Below are positions 8,861 through 17,262 of a stretch of DNA of 64,000 nucleotides, in pieces. The stretch covers positions 1-64,000 of the forward strand of contig AP017960.1 in assembly GCA_002356215.1 (NCBI GenBank). The letters are read 5' to 3'. The position numbers were made by a program, and so were the translations under genes. Within the stretch, counting starts at the first letter, position 1. Each line of letters opens with the position of its first letter. The DNA comes from [Synechococcus] sp. NIES-970. Its GTDB lineage: Bacteria > Cyanobacteriota > Cyanobacteriia > Cyanobacteriales > MRBY01. The notes under the pieces are model-generated. The model was not told where the DNA came from. It did no database searches and saw only the letters and a program-made list of their open reading frames with translations.

Positions 8861-9295
8861 CTAGGGACACTGCTTAGGGAAAGTTTTTAATGGCAAATCT
8901 GTTTCTCGTAAAGCCAGATCAATACCTGCTTCAAAACTATCCTCTAGGGCATCATCAAGACGAGATTTCAAGCTGGGATTACGCCGCAAATGGCGCTTGA
9001 TAGCCCGTCGCTGCTCCCGAATAATCAGGAACCAACTGCGCGATCGCCGTTCTGGTTGATATTCCCACTTAAGCAGATGTCCGATTAAAGCAGTAAGGCG
9101 ACTGACAAGTTCTCGATATTCTTCTTGTCTCCCCAAGGCTTCTAGCTCCTCCTGTAAATTTTGCCAGTCTAACTCCGAGACTTTTCTCTGGGCGATCGCC
9201 TGAACCTGCCACTGTGTCCAGCCATAAAAATCTTGTTCATATTGAGAAACGGTGTCGGATTTTATTGCATTAAGGGTTAGCTTGAAAAGAAACAA
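8861..9295 (-). CDS. DUF29 family protein
   Basis: A 144-residue protein of the DUF29 family, which is abundant in cyanobacteria and has no assigned function. Family features are QYEQDFYGWTQWQVQAI, then LDWQNLQEELEALGRQE, then LIGHLLKWEYQPERRSRSW and a C-terminal FEAGIDLALRETDLP. It is on the opposite strand to the pse genes and splits the operon between pseF and pseG. No ATG lies before the conserved start; the frame can begin at TTG (9295), while the codon where homologs would start reads ATA (AIKSDTVSQ). It is probably an inserted accessory gene unrelated to sugar synthesis. Confidence 0.85.
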   Translation of the reverse strand: MFLFKLTLNAIKSDTVSQYEQDFYGWTQWQVQAIAQRKVSELDWQNLQEELEALGRQEEYRELVSRLTALIGHLLKWEYQPERRSRSWFLIIREQRRAIKRHLRRNPSLKSRLDDALEDSFEAGIDLALRETDLPLKTFPKQCP

Positions 9296-9310
9296 TTTTT
9301 GATTATTTTT

Positions 9311-10360
9311 ATGCTACTCAACCCAATTATGATTCGTGCCGATGCTTCTAGTCAGATAGGAACAGGCCATGTGATGCGTTGTCTCGCTTTGGCTCAAGCC
9401 TTACAAGCATCTGATTTTATCGTCACCTTCCTCATGATGGGAGCCACATCGCCTCTAGAAGAAAGACTTGCAACCAACGATATACGAATCAAATATGCTT
9501 TAGCAAAACCAGGCAGCTTTGAGGATGCTAAGCAGACCGTTCATCTTACCCAACAATTACAGGCGGAGTGGATTATCGTTGATGGTTATCAGTTTGGAGC
9601 ACAATATCAAAAAATATTGAAGCAAGCAGGCCTAAAAGTTCTTTTTTTCGATGATTATGGCCATGTTCAACATTATTGCGCTGATATTGTACTAAATCAA
9701 AACCTGGGGGCAAATCCTGATTGGTATCGCCATCGAGAAAGTTATACACAGCTTTTATTAGGATGTTCTTACACGCTGTTGCGTAAAGAGTTTTGGTCAT
9801 GGCGAGGCTGGCAGCGAGAGATACTTCCCGTAGCAAAAAAAATTCTGGTAACTTTGGGAGGTAGCGACCCTGATAATGTCACTTTAAAAGCCATTCATGC
9901 TTTGCAACAAATCAAAAATACTGAGCTTGATATTTTAGTCGTTGTCGGTGGCACTAATCCTCATTATGTACAGTTACAAGAAGCCGTCCAGACAATGACT
10001 CTGAATTTACGATTGGTAAAGAATGTGGCGAACATGCCAGAATTGATGGCTTGGGCAGATTTGGCGATCGCTGCTGGGGGATCAACCAACTGGGAGTTGG
10101 CTTTTATGGGCTTACCCACAGTAGTGATTACCTTGGCAGACAATCAGCGAGACATTGCCCAAAAACTAGATCAGTTGGGAGTAGTCATCAACTTAGGATG
10201 GCATCTGGATGTAACAAAAGGGGCGATCGCCCAAGCCGTTTCTCATTTACTGCAAAATTCTCAGCAACAACAAGCTATGTCCCAAAAAGCACAGCAGTTG
10301 ATTGACGGGAAAGGTAGCCAAAGAGTAATTGAAGCCATGCAGCGACTCACTTTTCCATAA
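9311..10360 (+). CDS. pseG: UDP-sugar hydrolase PseG
   Basis: UDP-2,4-diacetamido-2,4,6-trideoxy-beta-L-altropyranose hydrolase, the fourth pathway step, which removes UDP to release the sugar that PseI condenses. It has 349 residues from the ATG at 9311; a TTG at 9299 would add four. The family signature IRADASSQIGTGHVMRCLAL, with its catalytic-site His, is at the N-terminus. The GT-B-like C-terminal half has ILVTLGGSDPDN and the UDP-binding segment AIAAGGSTNWELAFMGLPTV. It is separated from pseF only by the inserted DUF29 gene. Confidence 0.92.
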   Translation: MLLNPIMIRADASSQIGTGHVMRCLALAQALQASDFIVTFLMMGATSPLEERLATNDIRIKYALAKPGSFEDAKQTVHLTQQLQAEWIIVDGYQFGAQYQKILKQAGLKVLFFDDYGHVQHYCADIVLNQNLGANPDWYRHRESYTQLLLGCSYTLLRKEFWSWRGWQREILPVAKKILVTLGGSDPDNVTLKAIHALQQIKNTELDILVVVGGTNPHYVQLQEAVQTMTLNLRLVKNVANMPELMAWADLAIAAGGSTNWELAFMGLPTVVITLADNQRDIAQKLDQLGVVINLGWHLDVTKGAIAQAVSHLLQNSQQQQAMSQKAQQLIDGKGSQRVIEAMQRLTFP

Positions 10361-10459
10361 CCTGAAATCAGGAAGGAAGGGGCGATCGTCTTTCTACTTA
10401 TTTGAGTTGTCACTTTGCCTTTAAAATACCGAAGTCTGCAACCAAAGCCGAAAACATCG

Positions 10460-11311
10460 ATGAAAACAGACAAATGGTTTTACAAATTATTTTTGTCCCA
10501 ACCGGGGATGTTGGCAGAACTGCTGCCAGAGGTTGATGCAGACTGGGAATTTACCTACAGTGCTCCCGTTCTCAAAGAAAAAGAATTTCGCCTTGATGGG
10601 GTGTTTATCCCAGTCTCAGATGACATCACAATCCCCATCGTCTTTGCGGAAGCACAGATGCAAGCGGACAATAATTTCTATCGGCGTTATTTCGCAGAAA
10701 TCTTTCTGTATCTAAAGCAGTACGAAGTTGATCGCACTTGGCGAGGCTTGCTGATTTTACCGAATCCAAGTTGCAAGCTCGGTTCGGAATTGCCATATCA
10801 AGAGCTATTCGAGCAGCGGGTAACAAAACTTTACCTGAGCGACTTGAAACAGAAGCAGCATCTCACCCCGAATCTGGGGTTATTGCAGTTTTTAGCAAGT
10901 GATCGGGATCAAAGCGCAGAGTTGGGCAGAAGGCTGTTAAATACCGCAGAAACAGCAGCTGAGTTTGAACGACGCTTAAGTTTGATAGAGACTATACTGG
11001 CAGGTAAGTTCCCCGATTTGACCAAGGAAATGATTATGCAAATTTTAGATGTAAAGCAAATGGATATTACCCAATCTCGTTTTTACCAAGAGATTAGTGA
11101 AGAAGGCCGTCAGCAGGGAGAAGCCCGTTTAGTTTTACGTCTGCTCTCAAAACGTTTTGGAACTATTGACGAGGCGATCGCCAATCAAATTAGTCAGTTA
11201 GAGATCTCAGAATTAGAGTCTTTGGGGGAAAGTCTATTGGATTTCCAAAGTCTGGATGATCTCATAGTTTGGTTAGCCGCATCAGGACATACAACTTATC
11301 CTAAAGGATGA
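10460..11311 (+). CDS. Rpn-family PD-(D/E)XK nuclease-like protein with DUF4351 tail
   Basis: A 283-residue protein of the Rpn (recombination-promoting nuclease)/DUF2887 type, common in cyanobacteria and often labelled putative transposase. The start MKTDKWFYKLFLSQPGMLAE is typical. The nuclease core shows FRLDGVFIP (Asp) and IVFAEAQMQADNNFYRRYFA (Glu-x-Gln with downstream Tyr/Arg), consistent with a PD-(D/E)XK fold. The C-terminus (about 225-280) is a DUF4351 domain: LVLRLLSKRFG, then LSQLEISELESLGESLLDF-like sequence. The ATG at 10460 is preferred to an upstream frame opening at 10415. It interrupts the pse operon between pseG and pseH and looks like an acquired accessory gene. Confidence 0.85.
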   Translation: MKTDKWFYKLFLSQPGMLAELLPEVDADWEFTYSAPVLKEKEFRLDGVFIPVSDDITIPIVFAEAQMQADNNFYRRYFAEIFLYLKQYEVDRTWRGLLILPNPSCKLGSELPYQELFEQRVTKLYLSDLKQKQHLTPNLGLLQFLASDRDQSAELGRRLLNTAETAAEFERRLSLIETILAGKFPDLTKEMIMQILDVKQMDITQSRFYQEISEEGRQQGEARLVLRLLSKRFGTIDEAIANQISQLEISELESLGESLLDFQSLDDLIVWLAASGHTTYPKG

Positions 11312-11402
11312 TGATGCAGATTCTAGATCTTTAAAAAACAACATTATCCAATCAAATTTTTACCAAGAGCTTTGTAAAAAATATCTTCAGTAAGATTATT
11401 AA

Positions 11403-11882
11403 ATGGCAGACCAAATTCTTACACTGCGTCAAGTCCGAGAAGATGATTGTGAAATGCTATGGCATTGGGTTAATCAGCCAGAAGTCAGAGCCTCTGCTTT
11501 CTGTTCAGAACCTATCCCTTGGGAAGAGCATCAGATATGGTTTAGAAAAAAAATGGCTGACCCCAGTTGTTATATCTTCATTGCCTTAAACGAGGATAAA
11601 ATACCTATTGGTCAAATCCGCTTCGATCCCATAGATCAAGAAAATCTACAAATAGATATTAGTATCGAAGATTTATATAGAGGATCAGGATATGGAACTT
11701 TGTTAATATTATTGGGCGTCAAAAAAATCTTAAATATTGACTCTTCTAAGATAATCAATGCTTTTATAAGACCAGAAAACAAAACATCAATAAAAGTCTT
11801 CAAAAAAGCAGATTTTCAATATCTTCAGTCAAAGATAGTTAACGGAATTAAAACAGAGCATTATCAAAAACAAAATCAATGA
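11403..11882 (+). CDS. pseH: GNAT N-acetyltransferase PseH
   Basis: A 159-residue GNAT-fold acetyltransferase matching PseH, which acetylates the 4-amino group of UDP-4-amino-4,6-dideoxy-L-AltNAc. Family traits are LTLRQVREDDCEMLWHWVN-type N-terminus, then WFRKKMADPSCYIFIA, the acetyl-CoA segment IGQIRFDP and the RGSGYGTLLI loop, and C-terminal ENKTSIKVFKKADF. The stop overlaps the start of the formyltransferase-like gene by four bases, so the two are co-translated. The gene is A/T-rich compared with pseB. Confidence 0.9.
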   Translation: MADQILTLRQVREDDCEMLWHWVNQPEVRASAFCSEPIPWEEHQIWFRKKMADPSCYIFIALNEDKIPIGQIRFDPIDQENLQIDISIEDLYRGSGYGTLLILLGVKKILNIDSSKIINAFIRPENKTSIKVFKKADFQYLQSKIVNGIKTEHYQKQNQ

Positions 11883-12577
11883 ACAAAAACGAAAATATTA
11901 TAATTGTAGGCAGTAAGCCCTGGAATAAAAATGGTCTCAAAAGAATTCGGCATCTCTTCACAAAAAGATGCTTTTTTATAAATAAAAAAGATGAGCTTTC
12001 AATAAGTAAATTAAATTCTCTTTTCATAAAATACATTTTTTTTCTGCATTGGTCCTGGAAAGTGCCCGATGAAATAATCAAAAACTATGAGTGTATCTGT
12101 TTTCACATGACAGATCTTCCTTATGGTCGTGGTGGAAGTCCTTTGCAAAATTTAATCATTCTCGGACATCAGAAAACACAACTAACAGCTTTACGGATGA
12201 TATCTGAATTTGATGCAGGTCCAGTTTACTTAAAAGAAGATTTATTCTTGGGAGGAACGGCTGAAGAAATTTATATTCGCGCTACTCAGCTCGCCTATCA
12301 AATGATTGAAAAAATAATTAAAGAGCAACCTAAACCTATTCCTCAAAGTGGTGAAGTTGTTACCTTTAAACGACGAAAACCAGATGAAAGCAAGATTCCA
12401 CAGCTGAATTCATTACTTTCACTTCATGACTTTATACGCATGCTAGATGCAGAAGGTTACCCAAAAGCATTCCTAGAGCATCAAGGATTTCGCTATGAAT
12501 TTAGTCGCTCTGCACTTTATAACGGCAAGATCGTCGCTGATGTGACCATTACACCAATTGATGAGGAAACCAAATGA
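11879..12577 (+). CDS. Formyltransferase-like protein of the nonulosonate locus
   Basis: A 232-residue protein with the formyl-transferase fold related to methionyl-tRNA and sugar N-formyltransferases. The core motif is CFHMTDLPYGRGGSPLQNLI with the catalytic-type His. The loop Asp lies in FDAGPVYLKE. The Asn that normally sits two residues before the His in the Asn-His-Asp triad is Cys here. It lies between pseH and a PIG-L deacetylase with four-base overlaps on both sides, so it probably modifies an amino group of pseudaminic acid or its precursor, for example by N-formylation. The exact substrate is inference. Confidence 0.75.
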   Translation: MNKNENIIIVGSKPWNKNGLKRIRHLFTKRCFFINKKDELSISKLNSLFIKYIFFLHWSWKVPDEIIKNYECICFHMTDLPYGRGGSPLQNLIILGHQKTQLTALRMISEFDAGPVYLKEDLFLGGTAEEIYIRATQLAYQMIEKIIKEQPKPIPQSGEVVTFKRRKPDESKIPQLNSLLSLHDFIRMLDAEGYPKAFLEHQGFRYEFSRSALYNGKIVADVTITPIDEETK

Positions 12578-13260
12578 ATGTTTTAGTCGTTGCTGCCCAT
12601 CCGGATGATGAAGTTCTTGGCTGTGGTGGCACAATTGCTAAACATGTCTGTCAAGGTGATCAAGTCCATGTCATCATTCTGGCGGAGGGGGCAACAAGCC
12701 GAGATAATCAAAGAAATAGGGAAAAGCGGCAAACTGAGCTTTCAGATTTAGCAAAAGCAGCCCACGAAGCAAATAACATACTGGGAGTAACATCTTTAAC
12801 GCTACATGATTTTCCGGATAATCGAATCGATAGTTGTGACCTATTAGATGTTGTCAAAGTGATTGAACAGGCTGTAAAAAAATATTCACCAGAAATTGTC
12901 TATACCCATCACCGGGGGGATTTAAATATTGATCATCAGTTAATTCAGCAGGCAGTGGTAACAGCCATACGGCCACTACCGGATAATCCAGTAAAAACAC
13001 TTTTGTTTTTTGAAGTCCCTTCAAGTACAGAGTGGCAAATACAACATGCTGTCTCTGTGTTCTCTCCGAATTGGTTTATTAATATTTCTGAAACAATTTC
13101 ACTGAAGTTAAAAGCATTAGAAGCTTACCATTCCGAAATGCGTTCTTATCCCCATCCACGTTCTTTGGAAGCAGTTGAATATCTAGCAAAGTGGCGAGGT
13201 GCCACCGTTGGTTTTAATGCAGCAGAGGCTTTTGTACTAGGTAGAAAAATCGCAAAATAA
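12574..13260 (+). CDS. PIG-L/LmbE-type deacetylase
   Basis: A 228-residue zinc-dependent N-deacetylase of the PIG-L (LmbE) family. The zinc motif HPDDE is at residues 9-13 (VVAAHPDDEVLGCGGT), and the second metal/catalytic region is YTHHRGDLNIDHQ near residue 110. The family acts on GlcNAc-type sugars and glycan intermediates. It overlaps the upstream formyltransferase-like gene by four bases and is followed 12 bases later by pseI. A reasonable role is removing an N-acetyl group so another acyl group can be installed, but this is inferred from context only. Confidence 0.85.
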   Translation: MNVLVVAAHPDDEVLGCGGTIAKHVCQGDQVHVIILAEGATSRDNQRNREKRQTELSDLAKAAHEANNILGVTSLTLHDFPDNRIDSCDLLDVVKVIEQAVKKYSPEIVYTHHRGDLNIDHQLIQQAVVTAIRPLPDNPVKTLLFFEVPSSTEWQIQHAVSVFSPNWFINISETISLKLKALEAYHSEMRSYPHPRSLEAVEYLAKWRGATVGFNAAEAFVLGRKIAK

Positions 13261-13272
13261 ACTTTCAACAGC

Positions 13273-14325
13273 ATGAAAAATATTACTGTTCATAATCAAG
13301 TTTTGGGTTCAAATAATCCACCTTTTATCGTTGCGGAGATGTCGGGGAATCATAATCAATCCCTAGACCGTGCCCTAGAAATTGTTGAAGCTGCCGCAAA
13401 ATCGGGTGTTCATGCCCTCAAATTGCAGACCTATATGGCAGATACCATGACCTTAGACCTTGATGAAGGGAAATTCTTTATCAATGATCCTAAGAGTCTC
13501 TGGCGGGGTAACTCTTTGTATAAGCTTTATCAACAAGCTTATACTCCCTGGGAATGGCATGAACCCATTTTTAAACGGTGTCAAGAATTAGGCATCATTG
13601 GTTTTAGTACTCCCTTTGACGAAACGGCGGTTGACTTTCTGGAATCTTTGGATGTGCCCTGCTATAAAATTGCGTCCTTTGAAAATACGGATTTACCTCT
13701 CATTCGAAAAGTAGCTAGTACGGGCAAGCCGATGATTATTTCAACAGGAATGGCATCGATCGCCGAACTAGATGAAACTGTCAGAACAGCACGGGAAGCC
13801 GGTTGCCAAGATTTGATTTTGCTCAAATGTACCAGCACTTATCCCGCTAGTCCTGAGAATACAAATCTTTTGACTATTCCCCATTTACGAGAATTGTTTG
13901 ATGTGCAGGTGGGCTTATCAGATCACACCCTCGGGATTGGCGTGGCTGTTGCGAGTGTGGCTCTTGGGGCAACTTTTATTGAAAAGCACTTCACCCTGAG
14001 TCGTGCGGATGGGGGCGTTGATGCAGCGTTTTCGATGGAGCCCCACGAAATGAAACAGTTAGTCGAGGAAACAGAGCGGGCTTGGCAGGCTTTGGGACAA
14101 GTACGCTACGGAGCAACAGTGGCAGAACAAAAATCCTTAGTATTTCGGCGATCGCTTTATGTAGCAGAAAACATCAAAGCAGGAGAAATTCTCACGCCCC
14201 AGAATATCCGCCGGATTCGACCAGGCTATGGACTTGCCCCCAAATACTATGATTTAGTGTTAGGGAAAACCGCGAAACAAGATCTAGCCAAAGGCACTCC
14301 CCTTAGCTGGGATGCGCTCTTGTAG
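13273..14325 (+). CDS. pseI: Pseudaminic acid synthase PseI
   Basis: NeuB-family enzyme condensing phosphoenolpyruvate with the trideoxy-altropyranose released by PseG to form pseudaminic acid. It has 350 residues. The N-terminal TIM-barrel starts PFIVAEMSGNHNQSLDRAL and contains the PEP/metal-site segments LKLQTYMADTMTLD and GLSDHTLGIGVAV. A C-terminal SAF (antifreeze-like) domain covers about residues 290-350 (RSLYVAENIKAGEILTPQNI). PseI rather than NeuB or LegI fits the neighbouring genes. It closes the set needed for CMP-Pse. Confidence 0.92.
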   Translation: MKNITVHNQVLGSNNPPFIVAEMSGNHNQSLDRALEIVEAAAKSGVHALKLQTYMADTMTLDLDEGKFFINDPKSLWRGNSLYKLYQQAYTPWEWHEPIFKRCQELGIIGFSTPFDETAVDFLESLDVPCYKIASFENTDLPLIRKVASTGKPMIISTGMASIAELDETVRTAREAGCQDLILLKCTSTYPASPENTNLLTIPHLRELFDVQVGLSDHTLGIGVAVASVALGATFIEKHFTLSRADGGVDAAFSMEPHEMKQLVEETERAWQALGQVRYGATVAEQKSLVFRRSLYVAENIKAGEILTPQNIRRIRPGYGLAPKYYDLVLGKTAKQDLAKGTPLSWDALL

Positions 14326-14351
14326 GCTGCTCCTAGGACTTTAAAATTACG

Positions 14352-16223
14352 ATGGCAAACTCAGCCCGAGGGCATTGGCAGCAATCTCTAAAATCTTTTG
14401 TCAAAACACACGTTCAGAATCCTGCTTATCGGGTCGTACTGGGGACAATTAACTACAATCGCGGCTTGATTGCCCTAAACTTTAATGCCAACTTACTCTC
14501 AGCGGTGTTTGAAGGGAGTAGTTTTGGTTTAATTTTTTTGGCGCTCCAGGCGATCGCCTCCCCCGATGCCACAGCCCAGGTATTTAACAATAGCTTTCTG
14601 GCGAATACAGGATTTAGTGCCTTTGTCGCTCAACTGAGCCAAGGGCAGCTATTTGTAGGGCTCATTGTCTTGGCGATCACCCTCCAATATCTGCGCAATG
14701 CCTTGGAATATGCCGGTGCAGTATCCTCTGATTATCTGTCGGCGCGGATCCAAGCCCTGATGACCGAGAAAATTTTTCGGCAAGTGATGTCCTTTAGTTT
14801 TGCCTGTGCCAGTCGTTATAAAGTAGGCGATCTCACCAGTTACATTACCCTTGCCGCCCCCACAGTCAATAGAGAGATTTTTTATTGGAACCGTTTGTTC
14901 CTGAATGTAATGACGGCGATCGCTCAGCTAGTCGTGCTATTGGTGATCTCCCCCCTCCTCTTTTTGGTGACGCTGCTGGTTTCTGCCGGGCTATTTTGGT
15001 TTCAAAAATTTCTCTTACCCCGCATTCGTCAGACAGCCCTCTCGGTGACCCAATTTCAGGTGGGGGTTTCTAAACATATCACCGAGAGTATTCAAGGATT
15101 ACGGGTGCTCCATACCTTTGCGAGCCAAGGCCGCTCCATTCAAACTCTCCAAGCACTCCAACGGGATCTCGTCCCCCAACTCGAAAAACAAAGTCGTTTA
15201 ATTCAGTTGGCAACCCCCCTAGGACGTTCTCTAACCCTCACTAGTATTGGTCTCATTTTGTTAGCGGGTTATTCGATTCTCCAAAGTCGTTCTACAGAAT
15301 TGCTCCCTGTCTTGGTGACTTTTCTCGCCGTGCTCAATCGTTTAACGCTTTATCTCAATAGCATTACTGCCTGTCTCGGTGTCCTTGCCCAAAATGCAGG
15401 TGATTTTCAACGCCTAGAAGAAATTCTGCAGACTGAGGATAAAGAATTTATCCAGTCTGGTACAGTCATTTTTAAAACCCTCAAGGATCGGATTGAGTTT
15501 CGCGGAGTCTCTCTCAAATATCCTCAGACGGAGCGCTGGGCTTTGCGGGATGTCTCGTTTGCTTTACCGAGGGGTAAGGTTGTGGCCTTGGTTGGTGAAT
15601 CAGGTGCAGGAAAATCTTCCATTGCGGATCTGCTGATTGGGTTATATCAAGCAACTCAAGGCAATATATATGTCGATGGTACTTCCTTGGAGGAGTATGA
15701 TTTGCAGAGTTGGCGATCACAGTTGGGGGTCGTCAGTCAAGATACTTTTGTATTTAACGATAGCATTCTAGAAAATATCCGCTACGGTAAACCCAATGCA
15801 ACGGATGAAGAGGTAACCCAAGCGGCGATCGCCGCCCAAGCCGATCAATTTATCTGCGATTTACCAGAAGCTTATCAGACAGTTGTTGGGGAACGAGGCT
15901 ATCGACTTTCCGGTGGTCAACGGCAACGGTTGGCCTTAGCCCGTGCCATCCTCAAACAACCCCAAGTCCTAATTCTCGATGAAGCGACCAGTGCTTTAGA
16001 TAGTAAGTCAGAGCAGTTAGTCCAGGAAGCCCTAGGGCAGTTTCAAGAATCCTGTAGCATTCTCGTTATTGCCCACCGCCTTTCGACCATCACAGATGCC
16101 GATGAAATTCTTGTCCTAGAGCAGGGAGCAATAGTACAACAGGGCAACCATCATAATCTACTCAGTCAACCAGGGAAATACAAAGACTACTGGCTACGTC
16201 AATCTACAGCAACTTCGAGCTAA
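14352..16223 (+). CDS. ABC exporter (MsbA-like permease-ATPase)
   Basis: A 623-residue type IV ABC exporter half-transporter with a six-helix membrane domain (about residues 40-340) fused to an ATPase. Walker A is GESGAGKSS near residue 414, signature LSGGQRQRL near 519, Walker B LILDEATSALD near 540, and the H-loop is in VIAHRLSTI. All catalytic residues are canonical. It starts 26 bases after pseI, so a role in flipping or exporting the glycan or a lipid-linked intermediate is likely. Its C-terminal 130 residues are duplicated as a fragment at 17374-17766. Confidence 0.9.
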   Translation: MANSARGHWQQSLKSFVKTHVQNPAYRVVLGTINYNRGLIALNFNANLLSAVFEGSSFGLIFLALQAIASPDATAQVFNNSFLANTGFSAFVAQLSQGQLFVGLIVLAITLQYLRNALEYAGAVSSDYLSARIQALMTEKIFRQVMSFSFACASRYKVGDLTSYITLAAPTVNREIFYWNRLFLNVMTAIAQLVVLLVISPLLFLVTLLVSAGLFWFQKFLLPRIRQTALSVTQFQVGVSKHITESIQGLRVLHTFASQGRSIQTLQALQRDLVPQLEKQSRLIQLATPLGRSLTLTSIGLILLAGYSILQSRSTELLPVLVTFLAVLNRLTLYLNSITACLGVLAQNAGDFQRLEEILQTEDKEFIQSGTVIFKTLKDRIEFRGVSLKYPQTERWALRDVSFALPRGKVVALVGESGAGKSSIADLLIGLYQATQGNIYVDGTSLEEYDLQSWRSQLGVVSQDTFVFNDSILENIRYGKPNATDEEVTQAAIAAQADQFICDLPEAYQTVVGERGYRLSGGQRQRLALARAILKQPQVLILDEATSALDSKSEQLVQEALGQFQESCSILVIAHRLSTITDADEILVLEQGAIVQQGNHHNLLSQPGKYKDYWLRQSTATSS

Positions 16224-16520
16224 TGGGGCGGTTTAAGTTGGCGATCGCCTTTACTATTTTCCTTTATGTTTTATGAGGGGCAATAATCTGAAGCAGCTCT
16301 ACTCCCAATCTTGGCTGGTGTCACAGAGGAAATCATCGGCGATCGCCGTTGCTGCAGAAGATTACAGGAAGTCTGAAAAGCCTCCCTTGCCCCTCAAACT
16401 GGGGGGAGTTATTGAAGTTTTCAAGCAGTGAAATCCCCCAATTTAGTAAATTTAGAAGTCGGCCAATCAATATTAGTTACTGCTCAGACATCTCTTAAAA
16501 ACAACAGGCAACAGCAATGA
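16224..16520. other. Intergenic region after the ABC exporter, with repeat copy A
   Basis: No gene is visible. The first about 120 bases are repeated with roughly 80 percent identity before the ABC fragment. The rest contains a GC-poor stretch with CCCCTCAAACTGGGGGGAGT, a possible short hairpin. Confidence 0.4.
16227..16347 (+). repeat. Direct repeat copy A (about 120 bp)
   Basis: This segment aligns along its length with 17263-17381. Shared landmarks are GCGATC then TTTACT, GAAGCAGCT, AATCTTGGCTGGT, and CAGAGGAAATCATCGGCGAT followed by CGC. It is the region just downstream of the intact ABC exporter gene. The repeat pair brackets the PIN/AbrB toxin-antitoxin module. Confidence 0.65.
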
Positions 16521-16943
16521 TTAGAGTTTTTGGGGAACTGAAACAGAGGGTTGAAGACCTAGTCGTTGGGCACGTCTAGCAAAACGTTTATCATCAAAGC
16601 TCATAAAACGTTGGCACTCTCGACTGGCTGAAAGATGGAGTGCATCAGCAAAATCTAGTCCTTGTAAATGCCACTGCAGAGACAGATCAACACGTTCCCC
16701 ACCCTCGACCATCACATGCTCTAGCCCCAGCAAATGTCGAATGACCCGGGCAAAATCCTCCCGCTGAAAGGAATAAAACGCCCGTAACACCCATTCCAAC
16801 TCTAAAATGACCGTGAGCGGCACAAACAAACTCGTTGACTCCGTGAAAATTTGGTAAGCGAGGGTTCTTTGCTGTTCGGCTTCTGGGTCGTTGGGATCAT
16901 TTACATAAAATCGAGCCAAAATATTCGTATCAATCCCGATCAC
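16521..16943 (-). CDS. PIN-domain toxin (VapC-like)
   Basis: A 140-residue PIN-domain ribonuclease, the toxin half of a type II toxin-antitoxin pair. The acidic metal-site residues are visible: Asp5 in MIGIDTNIL, Glu48 in VILELEWVL, Asp97 and Asp100 in GLDFADALHL, and Asp117 in MSFDDKRFA. The start overlaps the end of the AbrB-type antitoxin gene by 14 bases, the usual arrangement. VapC-like toxins cleave tRNA or rRNA; the target here is unknown. The pair sits in the glycan island between two direct repeats. Confidence 0.9.
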   Translation of the reverse strand: MIGIDTNILARFYVNDPNDPEAEQQRTLAYQIFTESTSLFVPLTVILELEWVLRAFYSFQREDFARVIRHLLGLEHVMVEGGERVDLSLQWHLQGLDFADALHLSASRECQRFMSFDDKRFARRAQRLGLQPSVSVPQKL

Positions 16944-17190
16944 TTTGTTCCCTCATAGCTTGGGCAATATCAAAATCACTGAGCCGCCTGGGTGTTGTCG
17001 GTGGACAAACCAACAGGCCAAATCCCTCGTCTATCTTGGTCTGGTGTTGGGGATGATGTTGCAGCTCCACACGAATAGACTCCCCGTCTAGGCTAAATGA
17101 AAGCTTACAGCCTGGCTTAATACCCAATCGCCTACGAATTTCAATCGGAATTACAATTTGTCCCTTCTGGGAAACAGTTACTGTCGTCAT
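16930..17190 (-). CDS. AbrB/MazE-type antitoxin
   Basis: An 86-residue SpoVT-AbrB fold protein. The swapped-hairpin DNA-binding domain is at residues 1-45 (TVTVSQKGQIVIPIEIRRRL followed by GIKPGCKLSF). The C-terminal region about 55-86 (PRRLSDFDIAQAMREQSDRD) would bind and neutralise the PIN toxin. It is upstream of and overlaps the toxin gene. A palindrome just ahead of the start is a likely autoregulatory site. Confidence 0.9.
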   Translation of the reverse strand: MTTVTVSQKGQIVIPIEIRRRLGIKPGCKLSFSLDGESIRVELQHHPQHQTKIDEGFGLLVCPPTTPRRLSDFDIAQAMREQSDRD

Positions 17191-17200
17191 TGGCTTGGCA

Positions 17201-17215
17201 TCTTACTTGGTAAGA
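17201..17215 (-). promoter_or_regulatory. Putative operator of the toxin-antitoxin pair
   Basis: A perfect palindrome TCTTAC-TTG-GTAAGA lies 10 bases upstream of the antitoxin start codon. AbrB-type antitoxins usually repress their own promoter through such palindromes. The assignment rests on position and symmetry only. Confidence 0.5.
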
Positions 17216-17262
17216 CCATCATAACAAGCCTAGCTATACTGTTGGGGATAATGCCAACCTGT

